Assembly: GCF_004010055.1 (NCBI RefSeq)
Contig: NZ_RQVT01000023.1
Location: 1-55,263, forward strand
Length of the DNA: 55,263 nt
DNA from: Psychroflexus aestuariivivens
Lineage (GTDB): Bacteria > Bacteroidota > Bacteroidia > Flavobacteriales > Flavobacteriaceae
Direction of reading: 5' to 3'
Both the position numbers and the translations under genes were made by a program. The notes under the pieces are model-generated. The model searched no databases and was not told the DNA's origin. It was given only the letters and a program-made list of their open reading frames with translations. This document shows, piece after piece, positions 43,501-51,433 of the stretch; position 1 is the first letter of the stretch, and the number at the start of each line of letters is the position of its first letter.

Positions 43501-44373
43501 ATGAGCGTTTTAGTCAATAAAGATTCAAAAATAATTGTTCAAGGCTTTACAGGCAGTGAAGGTACTTTTCACGCTGAACAAATGATAGATTATGGAACAA
43601 ACATTGTTGGTGGAGTGACACCAGGAAAAGGTGGTTCTACGCATTTGGGAAAACCAGTTTTCAACACAGTTGAAGACGCTGTAAAAAAAGCTGATGCAGA
43701 TACAAGCATCATTTTTGTACCACCAGCATTTGCAGCCGATGCCATTATGGAAGCTGCGGACGCAGGTATAAAAGTTATTATTGCAATCACTGAAGGTATT
43801 CCTGTAGCGGATATGATTAAAGCTTCAAATTATATTAAAAATAAAGATTGCCGATTGATCGGACCTAATTGTCCAGGAGTAATTACACCAGGAGAAGCAA
43901 AAGTTGGAATTATGCCAGGCTTTGTTTTCAAAAAAGGAAAAGTTGGTATCGTTTCAAAATCAGGAACTTTAACTTACGAAGCTGCAGACCAAGTTGTGAA
44001 AGAAGGTTTAGGAATCACCACAGCAATTGGTATTGGTGGAGATCCTATCATTGGAACAACGACGAAAGAAGCTGTAGAATTATTGGTCAACGATCCTGAA
44101 ACTGAATGCGTTGTTATGATTGGCGAAATTGGTGGACAATTGGAAGCTGAAGCTGCTAAATGGTACAAAGAAAGCGGTAGTAAAAAACCTGTAGTTGGAT
44201 TCATCGCTGGTGAAACTGCGCCTGCAGGAAGAACGATGGGACACGCTGGAGCTATTGTCGGTGGAAGTGAAGATACAGCACAGGCTAAAAAGAAAATTTT
44301 GAAAGATAGCGGAATCCACGTTGTAGATTCACCTGCTGAAATTGGTAAAAAAGTTGCAGAAGTACTTTCTTAA
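43501..44373 (+). CDS. sucD: Succinate-CoA ligase, alpha subunit
   Basis: 290 aa, typical. The alpha subunit binds CoA and carries the phosphohistidine of succinyl-CoA synthetase in the TCA cycle. CoA-binding Rossmann part: [20 protein letters not shown] and [20 protein letters not shown]. The ligase part has [36 protein letters not shown] and [14 protein letters not shown]. The active-site His is in [17 protein letters not shown]. The partner sucC is not in the window. A hairpin with a T-rich tail follows 17 nt after the stop. Confidence 0.97.
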   Translation: MSVLVNKDSKIIVQGFTGSEGTFHAEQMIDYGTNIVGGVTPGKGGSTHLGKPVFNTVEDAVKKADADTSIIFVPPAFAADAIMEAADAGIKVIIAITEGIPVADMIKASNYIKNKDCRLIGPNCPGVITPGEAKVGIMPGFVFKKGKVGIVSKSGTLTYEAADQVVKEGLGITTAIGIGGDPIIGTTTKEAVELLVNDPETECVVMIGEIGGQLEAEAAKWYKESGSKKPVVGFIAGETAPAGRTMGHAGAIVGGSEDTAQAKKKILKDSGIHVVDSPAEIGKKVAEVLS

Positions 44374-44389
44374 ATAAAATAAGATTCAC

Positions 44390-44433
44390 AAAACCTTTGT
44401 TTTTTATATGTAAAAGACAAAGGTTTTCTTTTG
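44390..44433 (+). terminator. Terminator between sucD and fabG
   Basis: AAAACCTTTGT (44390-44400) pairs with ACAAAGGTTTT (44417-44427). The tail CTTTTG is short, so partial readthrough into fabG (ATG 44453) is plausible. Confidence 0.7.
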
Positions 44434-44452
44434 AATATAAATCCTATAACTT

Positions 44453-45199
44453 ATGAAGTTACTCGAAAATAAAAATGTCATAATCACGGGCGGAAGTCGT
44501 GGAATTGGCAAAGGTATTGCCGAAATTTTCGCAAAACATGGTGCAAATGTGGCTTTTACTTATAATTCTTCGTCTTCAGCTGCTGAAGAATTGGAAAATC
44601 ATTTGAAATCTTTTGGTGTCAATGCCAAAGCCTACCAGTCCGATGCTTCTGATTTTGAACAAGCTCAGAAACTAGCAGACGATGTTATCCAAGATTTTGG
44701 AAATATAGATGTGTTAGTTAACAATGCTGGGATTACCAAGGATAATTTGTTGATGAGAATGAGTGAAGAAGATTTCGATAAAGTAATTAATGTGAATTTA
44801 AATTCTGTGTTCAATTTAACCAAAGCGGTTTTACGCCCAATGTTGAAACAAAAACACGGAAGTATTATCAATATTAGTTCAGTTGTAGGATTAAAAGGAA
44901 ATGCTGGACAAGCCAATTATTCTGCATCTAAAGCTGGTGTTATTGGCTTTTCAAAATCTGTTGCCTTAGAGTTGGGTTCCAGAAATATCCGCTCCAACGT
45001 GATTGCGCCAGGTTTTATTGAAACTGAAATGACCGACAAATTAGACGAGAAAACAGTCCAAGGTTGGCGTCAAGCTATTCCACTGAAACGTGGTGGAACG
45101 CCTGAAGATGTTGCCAATGCATGTGTGTTTTTAGCAAGCGATATGAGCAATTACATTACAGGTCAAACACTTAGTGTAGATGGCGGAATGTTAACATAA
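44453..45199 (+). CDS. fabG: 3-oxoacyl-[ACP] reductase
   Basis: 248 aa, typical. Classical short-chain dehydrogenase reducing 3-oxoacyl-ACP with NADPH in fatty-acid elongation. The cofactor site is NVIITGGSRGIGKGIAEIFA, then VLVNNAGITKDNLLMRMSEE, the catalytic Ser in SIINISSVVGLKGNAGQANY with Tyr and Lys in NYSASKAG, and the end ITGQTLSVDGGMLT. Many SDRs share these motifs, but the MRMSEEDFD block and the length favour FabG. It is followed 6 nt later by the VWA-type protein, so the three genes up to 48.0 kb may be one transcript. Confidence 0.93.
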   Translation: MKLLENKNVIITGGSRGIGKGIAEIFAKHGANVAFTYNSSSSAAEELENHLKSFGVNAKAYQSDASDFEQAQKLADDVIQDFGNIDVLVNNAGITKDNLLMRMSEEDFDKVINVNLNSVFNLTKAVLRPMLKQKHGSIINISSVVGLKGNAGQANYSASKAGVIGFSKSVALELGSRNIRSNVIAPGFIETEMTDKLDEKTVQGWRQAIPLKRGGTPEDVANACVFLASDMSNYITGQTLSVDGGMLT

Positions 45200-45205
45200 A
45201 TCTAT

Positions 45206-47215
45206 ATGTCAGGTCTTTTATTGCTTATTCTATTTTTGAATTTTGCGCTATCCATTGGCCTGTCTTATTTACTATATCCAAAAGTTTTAAAAGATAAAAA
45301 TCAAAGCATACTTTTTGTGCTTCGGTTTTTATCTTTTTTTTTGATAGGTATTTTGCTGATCAATCCTGAAATTGATCGTACAACATATGAAATCGAAAAA
45401 CCAAAACTTTTTATTGCAGTAGATAATTCTGAATCTATAAATGAACTTGCTAATACTGATCAAATCAGACAGTTTCTAGATGAATCTGAATCTGATAAGG
45501 ATTTAAACACCAAATATGATATCAATTATTTGAAATTCGATCAAGATGTTTCAATTTTGGATAGCTTATCATTTTCTGCACAGTCTTCAAATATTGCAAC
45601 GAGCATTGATTTTTGGAACAATCAAAATGAGGATAACGCCGCTTTTGTTTTGCTAACAGATGGCAACCAAACTTTTGGTGAAGATTTCAGTTACAAACAA
45701 ATTCAGAATAAAAATAATTTCTACAATTTAGTAGCTGGAGATACCACGACTTACAAAGATTTTAAAATTGATTTGGTCAACATCAATGCATATGCATTTT
45801 TGAATAACAAATTTCCTGTTGAAGTTTTTACAAGTTATACCGGGAAAACTGAAACTATAAAATCTGTAAAAATAATTTCAAATAATCGTGTTTTAGCAGA
45901 AAAATCAATAACACTTAAACCAGAATCTTCTTCTAAAATTAACTTCCTTTTGAATGCCAATTCCTTAGGGCCAAAGACCTACTCAATTGAATTAGAAGCT
46001 TTATCGGGTGAGAAAAATATTCAAAACAATACTCAAAATATTTCTATTGAAGTTATTGATTCTAGATCAAAAGTCTTGATGCTTGCTGACATTTTGCATC
46101 CAGACTTGGGTACTATCCAAAAATCAATTTCTAATAACAAACAGATTCAAGTTGACTTAAAAAAATCTTCAGATAATATTGATTTATCAAATTATAATTT
46201 GGTGATTTTCTATCAGCCTCAAGCCGTTTCGAAAGAAATTTTCGAGTTGGTTCAAAAGCAGAATCTCAATTATTTCCTAATCGGTGGCACCAAAACAGAT
46301 TACGATTTTCTGAACCGAATGAATCTCGGTTTCAAAAAGCAAATCACCAATTCTACTGAAGATTATTTCGGTGAACTAAATCCAGATTTTTCACCATTTC
46401 AAGTTCAAAATCTGAATTTCGAAGATTTCCCACCATTAGTAGACATTTTTGGTGAAACATATATCTCAAAATCTCATCAAGTTTTATTAGAAAAAAATGT
46501 AAATGGTGTTGAGGTTGAGTCGCCGTTATGGTTGTTTATGCAGGATTCAGATCAAAAATCGGCCTTTTTATTTGGAGAGAATTTATGGAAGTGGCGAAGT
46601 AAATCCTACCTGTTGAATTCTGATTTTCAAGAGTTTGACGATTTTATTTTGAAAACTATTCAATACTTATCACAAGATTTCAAACAAGAACGATTGGTTG
46701 TTGAAGCCAAATCTTTTTACAAAACTGGAGAAATAAACACTATTGAAGCTGAATTTTTTGATGAAAACTTCAAAATCGATCCAAGAGCAGAAATAAATTT
46801 AGAATTAAAAAATATAGACACTGAAGAAATTATAGAAAATCAATTGGTTTTTAATAACCAATCATATATTTCACAATTGAACAATTTGTCGCCAGGCTCA
46901 TACGAATACAAAGTAAGTGTAAAAGGAGAGTCGCTCACTAAATCTAGTAAATTTGAAGTTTTGGAGTTTTCACCAGAATTACAATTTGTAAATGCCTACT
47001 ACGAAAAGTTGTCAAAAATCACTAATTCAGGGCAAAATTTTCTTTTATCAAATTATAAAAATTTGATTCAGACTTTAAACTCTAATTCACTGAAACAAAA
47101 ACAAAAATCTATCAAAAAAACCGAGAGTTTAATCGATTTTGAATGGCTTATCATTTTATTAGCCTTAACTTTGGGAATTGAGTGGTTTTATAGAAAATAT
47201 AAAGGACTAATATAA
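45206..47215 (+). CDS. Membrane protein with VWA-type domain
   Basis: 669 aa. Two N-terminal transmembrane segments (about 3-22 and 34-54). A von Willebrand factor A-like domain follows, beginning KPKLFIAVDNSESINELANT with a DxSxS MIDAS motif, then AAFVLLTDGNQTFGEDF. Two Ig-like regions (about 195-285 and 510-600) and one glutamine-amidotransferase-like segment (VKVLMLADILHPD-type, YNLVIFYQPQAVSKEIFELV) fill the middle. A final transmembrane helix is at about 645-662 (FEWLIILLALTLGIEWFYRK). The plan recalls the large VWA membrane proteins (BatA/B relatives) of Bacteroidota. Function is unknown. Confidence 0.8.
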   Translation: MSGLLLLILFLNFALSIGLSYLLYPKVLKDKNQSILFVLRFLSFFLIGILLINPEIDRTTYEIEKPKLFIAVDNSESINELANTDQIRQFLDESESDKDLNTKYDINYLKFDQDVSILDSLSFSAQSSNIATSIDFWNNQNEDNAAFVLLTDGNQTFGEDFSYKQIQNKNNFYNLVAGDTTTYKDFKIDLVNINAYAFLNNKFPVEVFTSYTGKTETIKSVKIISNNRVLAEKSITLKPESSSKINFLLNANSLGPKTYSIELEALSGEKNIQNNTQNISIEVIDSRSKVLMLADILHPDLGTIQKSISNNKQIQVDLKKSSDNIDLSNYNLVIFYQPQAVSKEIFELVQKQNLNYFLIGGTKTDYDFLNRMNLGFKKQITNSTEDYFGELNPDFSPFQVQNLNFEDFPPLVDIFGETYISKSHQVLLEKNVNGVEVESPLWLFMQDSDQKSAFLFGENLWKWRSKSYLLNSDFQEFDDFILKTIQYLSQDFKQERLVVEAKSFYKTGEINTIEAEFFDENFKIDPRAEINLELKNIDTEEIIENQLVFNNQSYISQLNNLSPGSYEYKVSVKGESLTKSSKFEVLEFSPELQFVNAYYEKLSKITNSGQNFLLSNYKNLIQTLNSNSLKQKQKSIKKTESLIDFEWLIILLALTLGIEWFYRKYKGLI

Positions 47216-47227
47216 ACTAAAATACAT

Positions 47228-48043
47228 ATGGAAAAATTACCTAAATCAATCGTCCCAATAATCATTGTGGTCGTAATTGGAATCATTTTTATCGCTAATT
47301 CCACAGTCAATATCAATTCTGGTGAAGCCGGAGTTTTGTTTAAAAGATTCGATGGAGGTGTTGTCACAGATGAAGCACCTTTGAAAGAAGGTTTTCACAT
47401 TGTAGCGCCATGGAATACGGTTTTTATTTATGAAGTCAGACAACAAACTATAGACGAATCAATGCAGGTTTTATCTTCTAACGGTTTGGATATCAAATTA
47501 GATGCAACTATTTGGTTTGAGCCTACTTACGATCAACTTGGGCTTTTGCACAAAGAACGTGGTGAAAAATATATTTCTAGATTGATTCAACCAGCAGTAA
47601 GATCGGCTACAAGAACAGTTGTGGGACGTTACAAACCAGAAGAGCTTTATGCACAAAAGCGTGAATCTATTCAAAATGAAATGTATGACGAAACTCAGCA
47701 ATTGTTGAAAAATCAATACGTCCAAGTCAACAGAATTTTGGTGAGAGATGTGTCTTTACCTCCTACGATTAAGCAAGCGATTGAGAGAAAATTGAAGCAA
47801 GAACAGGAATCTTTAGAGTATGAATTCCGTTTAGAAAAAGCGACTAAAGAAAAACGTCGTCAAGAAATTGAAGCTGAAGGTAAAGCTCGTGCCAACGAAA
47901 TTTTGAATGCGTCTTTAACCAAAAATATTCTAAAAGAAAAAGGAATTCAAGCTACTATAGAATTGTCAAAATCTGAAAATTCTAAAGTTATTGTTATTGG
48001 TTCTGGAGACGAAGGTTTACCAATTATATTAGGCAATAACTAA
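47228..48043 (+). CDS. Prohibitin-like SPFH/band 7 membrane protein
   Basis: 271 aa. One N-terminal transmembrane helix (about 6-26) is followed by an SPFH domain (NINSGEAGVLFKRFDGGVVT, EGFHIVAPWNTVFIYEVRQQ, GLDIKLDATIWFEPTYDQLG). A charged coiled coil follows (about 180-235, EFRLEKATKEKRRQEIEAEG). The end is KVIVIGSGDEGLPIILGNN. Members build ring- or cage-like oligomers that corral membrane proteases such as FtsH. It lies 12 nt after the VWA gene; the pairing is suggestive but unproven. Confidence 0.92.
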   Translation: MEKLPKSIVPIIIVVVIGIIFIANSTVNINSGEAGVLFKRFDGGVVTDEAPLKEGFHIVAPWNTVFIYEVRQQTIDESMQVLSSNGLDIKLDATIWFEPTYDQLGLLHKERGEKYISRLIQPAVRSATRTVVGRYKPEELYAQKRESIQNEMYDETQQLLKNQYVQVNRILVRDVSLPPTIKQAIERKLKQEQESLEYEFRLEKATKEKRRQEIEAEGKARANEILNASLTKNILKEKGIQATIELSKSENSKVIVIGSGDEGLPIILGNN

Positions 48044-48044
48044 T

Positions 48045-48074
48045 TTTATCTTAATGTTTTTTATGCAAGATAAA
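48045..48074. repeat. Inverted repeat between the prohibitin gene and the his promoter
   Basis: TTTATCTT (48045-48052) and AAGATAAA (48067-48074) with 14 nt between. It is GC-poor, so weak as a terminator. The right arm lies where the -33 element of the his promoter would be, so an operator is possible. Confidence 0.35.
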
Positions 48075-48091
48075 TATTAACCGATTTATTT

Positions 48092-48099
48092 TACATTTG
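48092..48099 (+). promoter_or_regulatory. -7 box of the his operon
   Basis: TACATTTG (48092-48099) followed by CA. The leader-peptide ATG at 48107 is only 7 nt further, so the transcript should have almost no 5' UTR. Confidence 0.65.
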
Positions 48100-48106
48100 C
48101 ATCATA

Positions 48107-48166
48107 ATGAAAAATATAACTTTACATCATCATTTATTTAACTCGCTCAATGCGGTTTGTATTTGA
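48107..48166 (+). CDS. hisL: His operon leader peptide
   Basis: 19 codons, MKNITLHHHLFNSLNAVCI, ending TGA at 48164-48166. Three consecutive His codons (CAT, 48125-48133) are followed at once by the antiterminator arm. It is a regulatory peptide: ribosome stalling at the His codons reports histidyl-tRNA shortage. No SD is visible, as is usual in this phylum, and the ATG lies almost at the predicted transcript start. It sits upstream of a terminator and the his genes, which makes chance unlikely. Confidence 0.87.
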   Translation: MKNITLHHHLFNSLNAVCI

Positions 48167-48206
48167 TATGTAAATAACTTGAATCATATTAAAAACCCGT
48201 TTGAGC
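48145..48206 (+). promoter_or_regulatory. His attenuator: antiterminator pairing
   Basis: GCTCAA (48145-48150) pairs with TTGAGC (48201-48206). GGTTT (48154-48158) pairs with AAACC (48193-48197), around a 3x3 internal loop. The 3' arm is the left arm of the terminator, so the two structures exclude each other. A ribosome stalled on CAT 48131-48133 leaves the 5' arm free. A ribosome that reaches the stop covers it and lets the terminator form. Confidence 0.78.
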
Positions 48207-48227
48207 CAACTTTCAAACGGGTTTTTT
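48192..48227 (+). terminator. His attenuator terminator
   Basis: AAAACCCGTTTGA (48192-48204) pairs with TCAAACGGGTTTT (48213-48225) and runs into T. The hisG ATG is 18 nt downstream, so this cannot serve an upstream gene alone. Confidence 0.92.
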
Positions 48228-48245
48228 CATGCTTAAAAATGAACT

Positions 48246-49103
48246 ATGGAAACACTAAAAATTGCTATTCAAAAATCTGGCAGGCTTCACGATGAATCTT
48301 TAAAAATACTCAGAGATTGTGGAATTTCTATCAATAATGGTCGCGACCAATTGAAAGTTGAAGCGGCAAATTTCCCTTTGGAAATATTTTATCTTAGAAA
48401 TGGTGATATTCCACAATATTTGAGAGATGGCGTGGCAGATTTGGCTATTGTAGGAGAAAATTTACTTTACGAAAAAGGAGAAGATTTGCAAATTCAAAAG
48501 CGACTAGGATTTTCAAAATGTAAAGTATCTTTAGCTATTCCTAAGCAGTGTGATTTCAAAAGTGTAGCGGAGCTAAGTGGAAAACAAATCGCCACATCTT
48601 ACCCAAATACATTACAAAAATATTTGGATCAAAATAATGTCTCAGCTGAAATTCATTTGATCACTGGTTCAGTTGAAATCGCTCCAAATATTGGTTTGGC
48701 AGATGCCATTTGTGACATTGTTTCCAGTGGAAGCACACTTTTCAAAAACAACCTGAAAGAAATGGATGTTATTTTAAAAAGTGAAGCAGTTTTGGCAAGT
48801 TCACCAAATTTGAATACTGAAAAAAAACAAATTTTAGATAAACTTTTGTTTAGGATAGATTCGGTTTTGAGAGCTGAAAATGCTAAATATGTTTTACTAA
48901 ATGCACCAAATGAAAAATTGAATGAAATTATAAAAATTCTACCTGGAATGAAAAGTCCAACGGTGATGCCTTTAGCTGAATCTGGTTGGAGTTCTGTTCA
49001 TACGGTAATTTATCAAGAAAAATTTTGGGAAATTATAGATGAATTGAAAAGCGTAGGTGCAGAAAGTATTTTAGTCAGTCCAATAGAAAAAATGATTTTA
49101 TGA
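48246..49103 (+). CDS. hisG: ATP phosphoribosyltransferase (long form)
   Basis: 285 aa, the long HisG with a C-terminal regulatory ACT-like domain (about 210-285), so no HisZ is needed. First step of histidine synthesis, joining PRPP and ATP; usually inhibited by histidine. Motifs are KIAIQKSGRLHDESLKILRD, DGVADLAIVGENLLYEKGED, QIATSYPNTLQKYL, the PRPP-loop region LITGSVEIAPNIGLADAICD, and IVSSGSTLFKNNLKEMD. The regulatory domain shows LPGMKSPTVMPLAESGWSSV. First structural gene after the attenuator. Overlaps hisD by 4 nt (ATGA). Confidence 0.97.
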   Translation: METLKIAIQKSGRLHDESLKILRDCGISINNGRDQLKVEAANFPLEIFYLRNGDIPQYLRDGVADLAIVGENLLYEKGEDLQIQKRLGFSKCKVSLAIPKQCDFKSVAELSGKQIATSYPNTLQKYLDQNNVSAEIHLITGSVEIAPNIGLADAICDIVSSGSTLFKNNLKEMDVILKSEAVLASSPNLNTEKKQILDKLLFRIDSVLRAENAKYVLLNAPNEKLNEIIKILPGMKSPTVMPLAESGWSSVHTVIYQEKFWEIIDELKSVGAESILVSPIEKMIL

Positions 49104-50392
49104 AAACAATTAAATACCCAAGTGAAGGAAGTTGGGAAGCACTTTTGAAACGTCCAACTAGGACATTCGAAGATATTGAAAATACTGTTAATTCTGTATT
49201 CAAAGACATCTATAAAAATGGTGATGATGCTTTAATAAAATATACCAAAATGTTTGACGGCGTTCAGCTTTCTAAATTTGAAGTTTCAGAAGCTGAAATT
49301 CAAAATGCTTCAAAATTGGTTTATGAAAATCTTAAAAAGGCAATTCAGCAAGCGCAACAAAATATTCATAATTTTCACAAAGCTCAAAAAACGGCGGTAG
49401 TAAAAGTAGAAACACAACCTGGTGTAAATTGTTGGCAAACCAAAAAAGCAATTCAAAAAGTTGGATTATATATCCCCGGTGGCACTGCGCCCTTATTTTC
49501 AACGGTTTTGATGCTTGCTGAGCCAGCAAAAATTGCTGGTTGCAAAGATATCGTATTGTGTACGCCACCAGACAAAAATGGAGAAATTGATCCAGCAATT
49601 TTGTACACGGCAGAACTTTGCGGCGTGACTAAAATTTTCAAACTTGGCGGAATTCAGGCGATTGCTGCCATGACTTTTGGCACGAAATCAGTACCGAAAG
49701 TTTATAAAATATTTGGTCCAGGAAACCAATATGTTACCGTAGCAAAACAAGTTGCGACAAGATATAATATAGCTATTGACATGCCTGCTGGACCTTCTGA
49801 ATTACTAGTCATGGCAGACCAAACAGCCAATTCTGAATTTGTGGCTTCTGACTTATTAAGTCAAGCCGAACATGGAGAAGATTCTCAGGTGATTTTGGTA
49901 TCTACGGACGAGAAGTTTATTGAATCAGTTCAAGCTGAAATCTCAAAGCAAATTAAAGAATTACCGAGAAAAAATATCGCAGAAAAAGCGATTCAAAATT
50001 CAAAATTTATATTGATGAAGGATTTTGAAACTGCTTTGGAATTGATAGATTTTTATGCGCCAGAACATTTTATTATTTCAACCAAAAACGATGATTTTTT
50101 TGTCGAAAATATCAATAATGCGGGTTCCGTTTTTATAGGAAAATATACTCCAGAGAGTGCGGGAGATTATGCTTCAGGAACCAATCATACTTTACCAACT
50201 AATGGCTTTGCCAAACAGTATAGCGGCGTGAATCTAGATAGTTTTCAGAAGTCGATAACTTTTCAAAAAATAGACGAAAACGGAATTGCTTCTATTGGCG
50301 AAACTGTAGAATTAATGGCAGAAGCAGAAGGTTTGCAAGCACACAAACGAGCAATGACTTTGCGAAAAAATGCTTTGAAATTTAATAAATAA
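49100..50392 (+). CDS. hisD: Histidinol dehydrogenase
   Basis: 430 aa, typical. Oxidises histidinol to histidine in two NAD+-dependent steps. Motifs are NCWQTKKAIQKVGLYIPGGT, KIFKLGGIQAIAAMTFGTKS, KIFGPGNQYVTVAKQVATRY, DMPAGPSELLVMADQTANSE and SDLLSQAEHGEDSQVILVST (zinc His/Gln region). The catalytic EH of YAPEHFIIS follows, then GDYASGTNHTLPTNGFAKQY (metal His). It is translationally coupled to hisG (ATGA) and followed 4 nt later by hisC. Confidence 0.98.
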   Translation: MKTIKYPSEGSWEALLKRPTRTFEDIENTVNSVFKDIYKNGDDALIKYTKMFDGVQLSKFEVSEAEIQNASKLVYENLKKAIQQAQQNIHNFHKAQKTAVVKVETQPGVNCWQTKKAIQKVGLYIPGGTAPLFSTVLMLAEPAKIAGCKDIVLCTPPDKNGEIDPAILYTAELCGVTKIFKLGGIQAIAAMTFGTKSVPKVYKIFGPGNQYVTVAKQVATRYNIAIDMPAGPSELLVMADQTANSEFVASDLLSQAEHGEDSQVILVSTDEKFIESVQAEISKQIKELPRKNIAEKAIQNSKFILMKDFETALELIDFYAPEHFIISTKNDDFFVENINNAGSVFIGKYTPESAGDYASGTNHTLPTNGFAKQYSGVNLDSFQKSITFQKIDENGIASIGETVELMAEAEGLQAHKRAMTLRKNALKFNK

Positions 50393-50396
50393 TAAA

Positions 50397-51431
50397 ATGG
50401 ATTTAAACAGTTTAATTCGAGAGAATGTCAAGCAAATGTCAGCGTATAGTTCAGCTAGAGATGAATTTGACGCCAAAGATTCAGACTTTTTATTTTTAGA
50501 TGCAAATGAAAATCCTTTCGATAGTGGTTTCAATCGTTATCCGGATCCATATCAAAAACAATTGAAATCGAAAATCAAAGAAGTCAAACAAGTTCCTGAA
50601 AATAACATGTTATTAGGGAATGGAAGTGATGAAATTTTGGATTTGATTTTCAGAACTTTTTGTGAGCCACAAGTAGATGAAATTATTACTTTAACACCAA
50701 CTTACGGAATGTATGAAGTCTTGGCAAACCTGAATAATATTGCTATAAAAAGAATTAATCTAACTCCTGAGTTTCAAATTAATGTTGATTTAATTTTAAA
50801 ATCAATTTCACCAAACACTAAATTGATTTTCATTTGTTCTCCAAATAATCCTTCGGGCAATTTGTTTCAAATTAACGACATCAAAACTATTCTCAAAACG
50901 TTTTCTGGTTTGGTTGTATTGGACGAGGCTTATATCGATTTTTCAGACAGGAGTTCATTCATTTCAGAATTGAATAATTTCCCTAATTTAATTGTTACTC
51001 AAACTTTTTCCAAAGCACTGGCTCATGCTGGTATTAGGCTAGGGATGTGTTTTGCTTCAGAGCGTATTATTGAGGTTTTAAATAAAATAAAACCGCCTTA
51101 TAACGTAAACCAACTTACACAAAATAAGGCCATTGAAGTGTTGAATAATTTCGAAAATTATCAGCTTCAGATTCAAATTTTAAAATCTGAAAGAGAAATT
51201 CTAACTGAAAAACTTAAAACTATCAATTGGATTGAAAATGTTTTTCCATCGGAAGCCAATTTTTTGCTTTGCCGAGTTGATGATGCCAACCGAAGATACC
51301 AACAACTATTAGAAGAGAAAATTGTGGTAAGAAATCGATCGAACGTTGTGTTGTGCCACAATTGTTTAAGAATAAGTGTAGGAACGCCAGCTGAAAATCA
51401 AAAATTAATACAAGTTTTAAACGACATATAA
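50397..51431 (+). CDS. hisC: Histidinol-phosphate aminotransferase
   Basis: 344 aa, typical for the short HisC. PLP enzyme transaminating imidazole-acetol phosphate with glutamate. N-terminal [20 protein letters not shown] is the classical substrate-site start. The PLP-phosphate part is [19 protein letters not shown]. Then [13 protein letters not shown] and [15 protein letters not shown]. The Schiff-base Lys is in [17 protein letters not shown]. The last part, [20 protein letters not shown] and [17 protein letters not shown], closes the active site. It lies 2 nt before hisB. Confidence 0.97.
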   Translation: MDLNSLIRENVKQMSAYSSARDEFDAKDSDFLFLDANENPFDSGFNRYPDPYQKQLKSKIKEVKQVPENNMLLGNGSDEILDLIFRTFCEPQVDEIITLTPTYGMYEVLANLNNIAIKRINLTPEFQINVDLILKSISPNTKLIFICSPNNPSGNLFQINDIKTILKTFSGLVVLDEAYIDFSDRSSFISELNNFPNLIVTQTFSKALAHAGIRLGMCFASERIIEVLNKIKPPYNVNQLTQNKAIEVLNNFENYQLQIQILKSEREILTEKLKTINWIENVFPSEANFLLCRVDDANRRYQQLLEEKIVVRNRSNVVLCHNCLRISVGTPAENQKLIQVLNDI

Positions 51432-51433
51432 CA

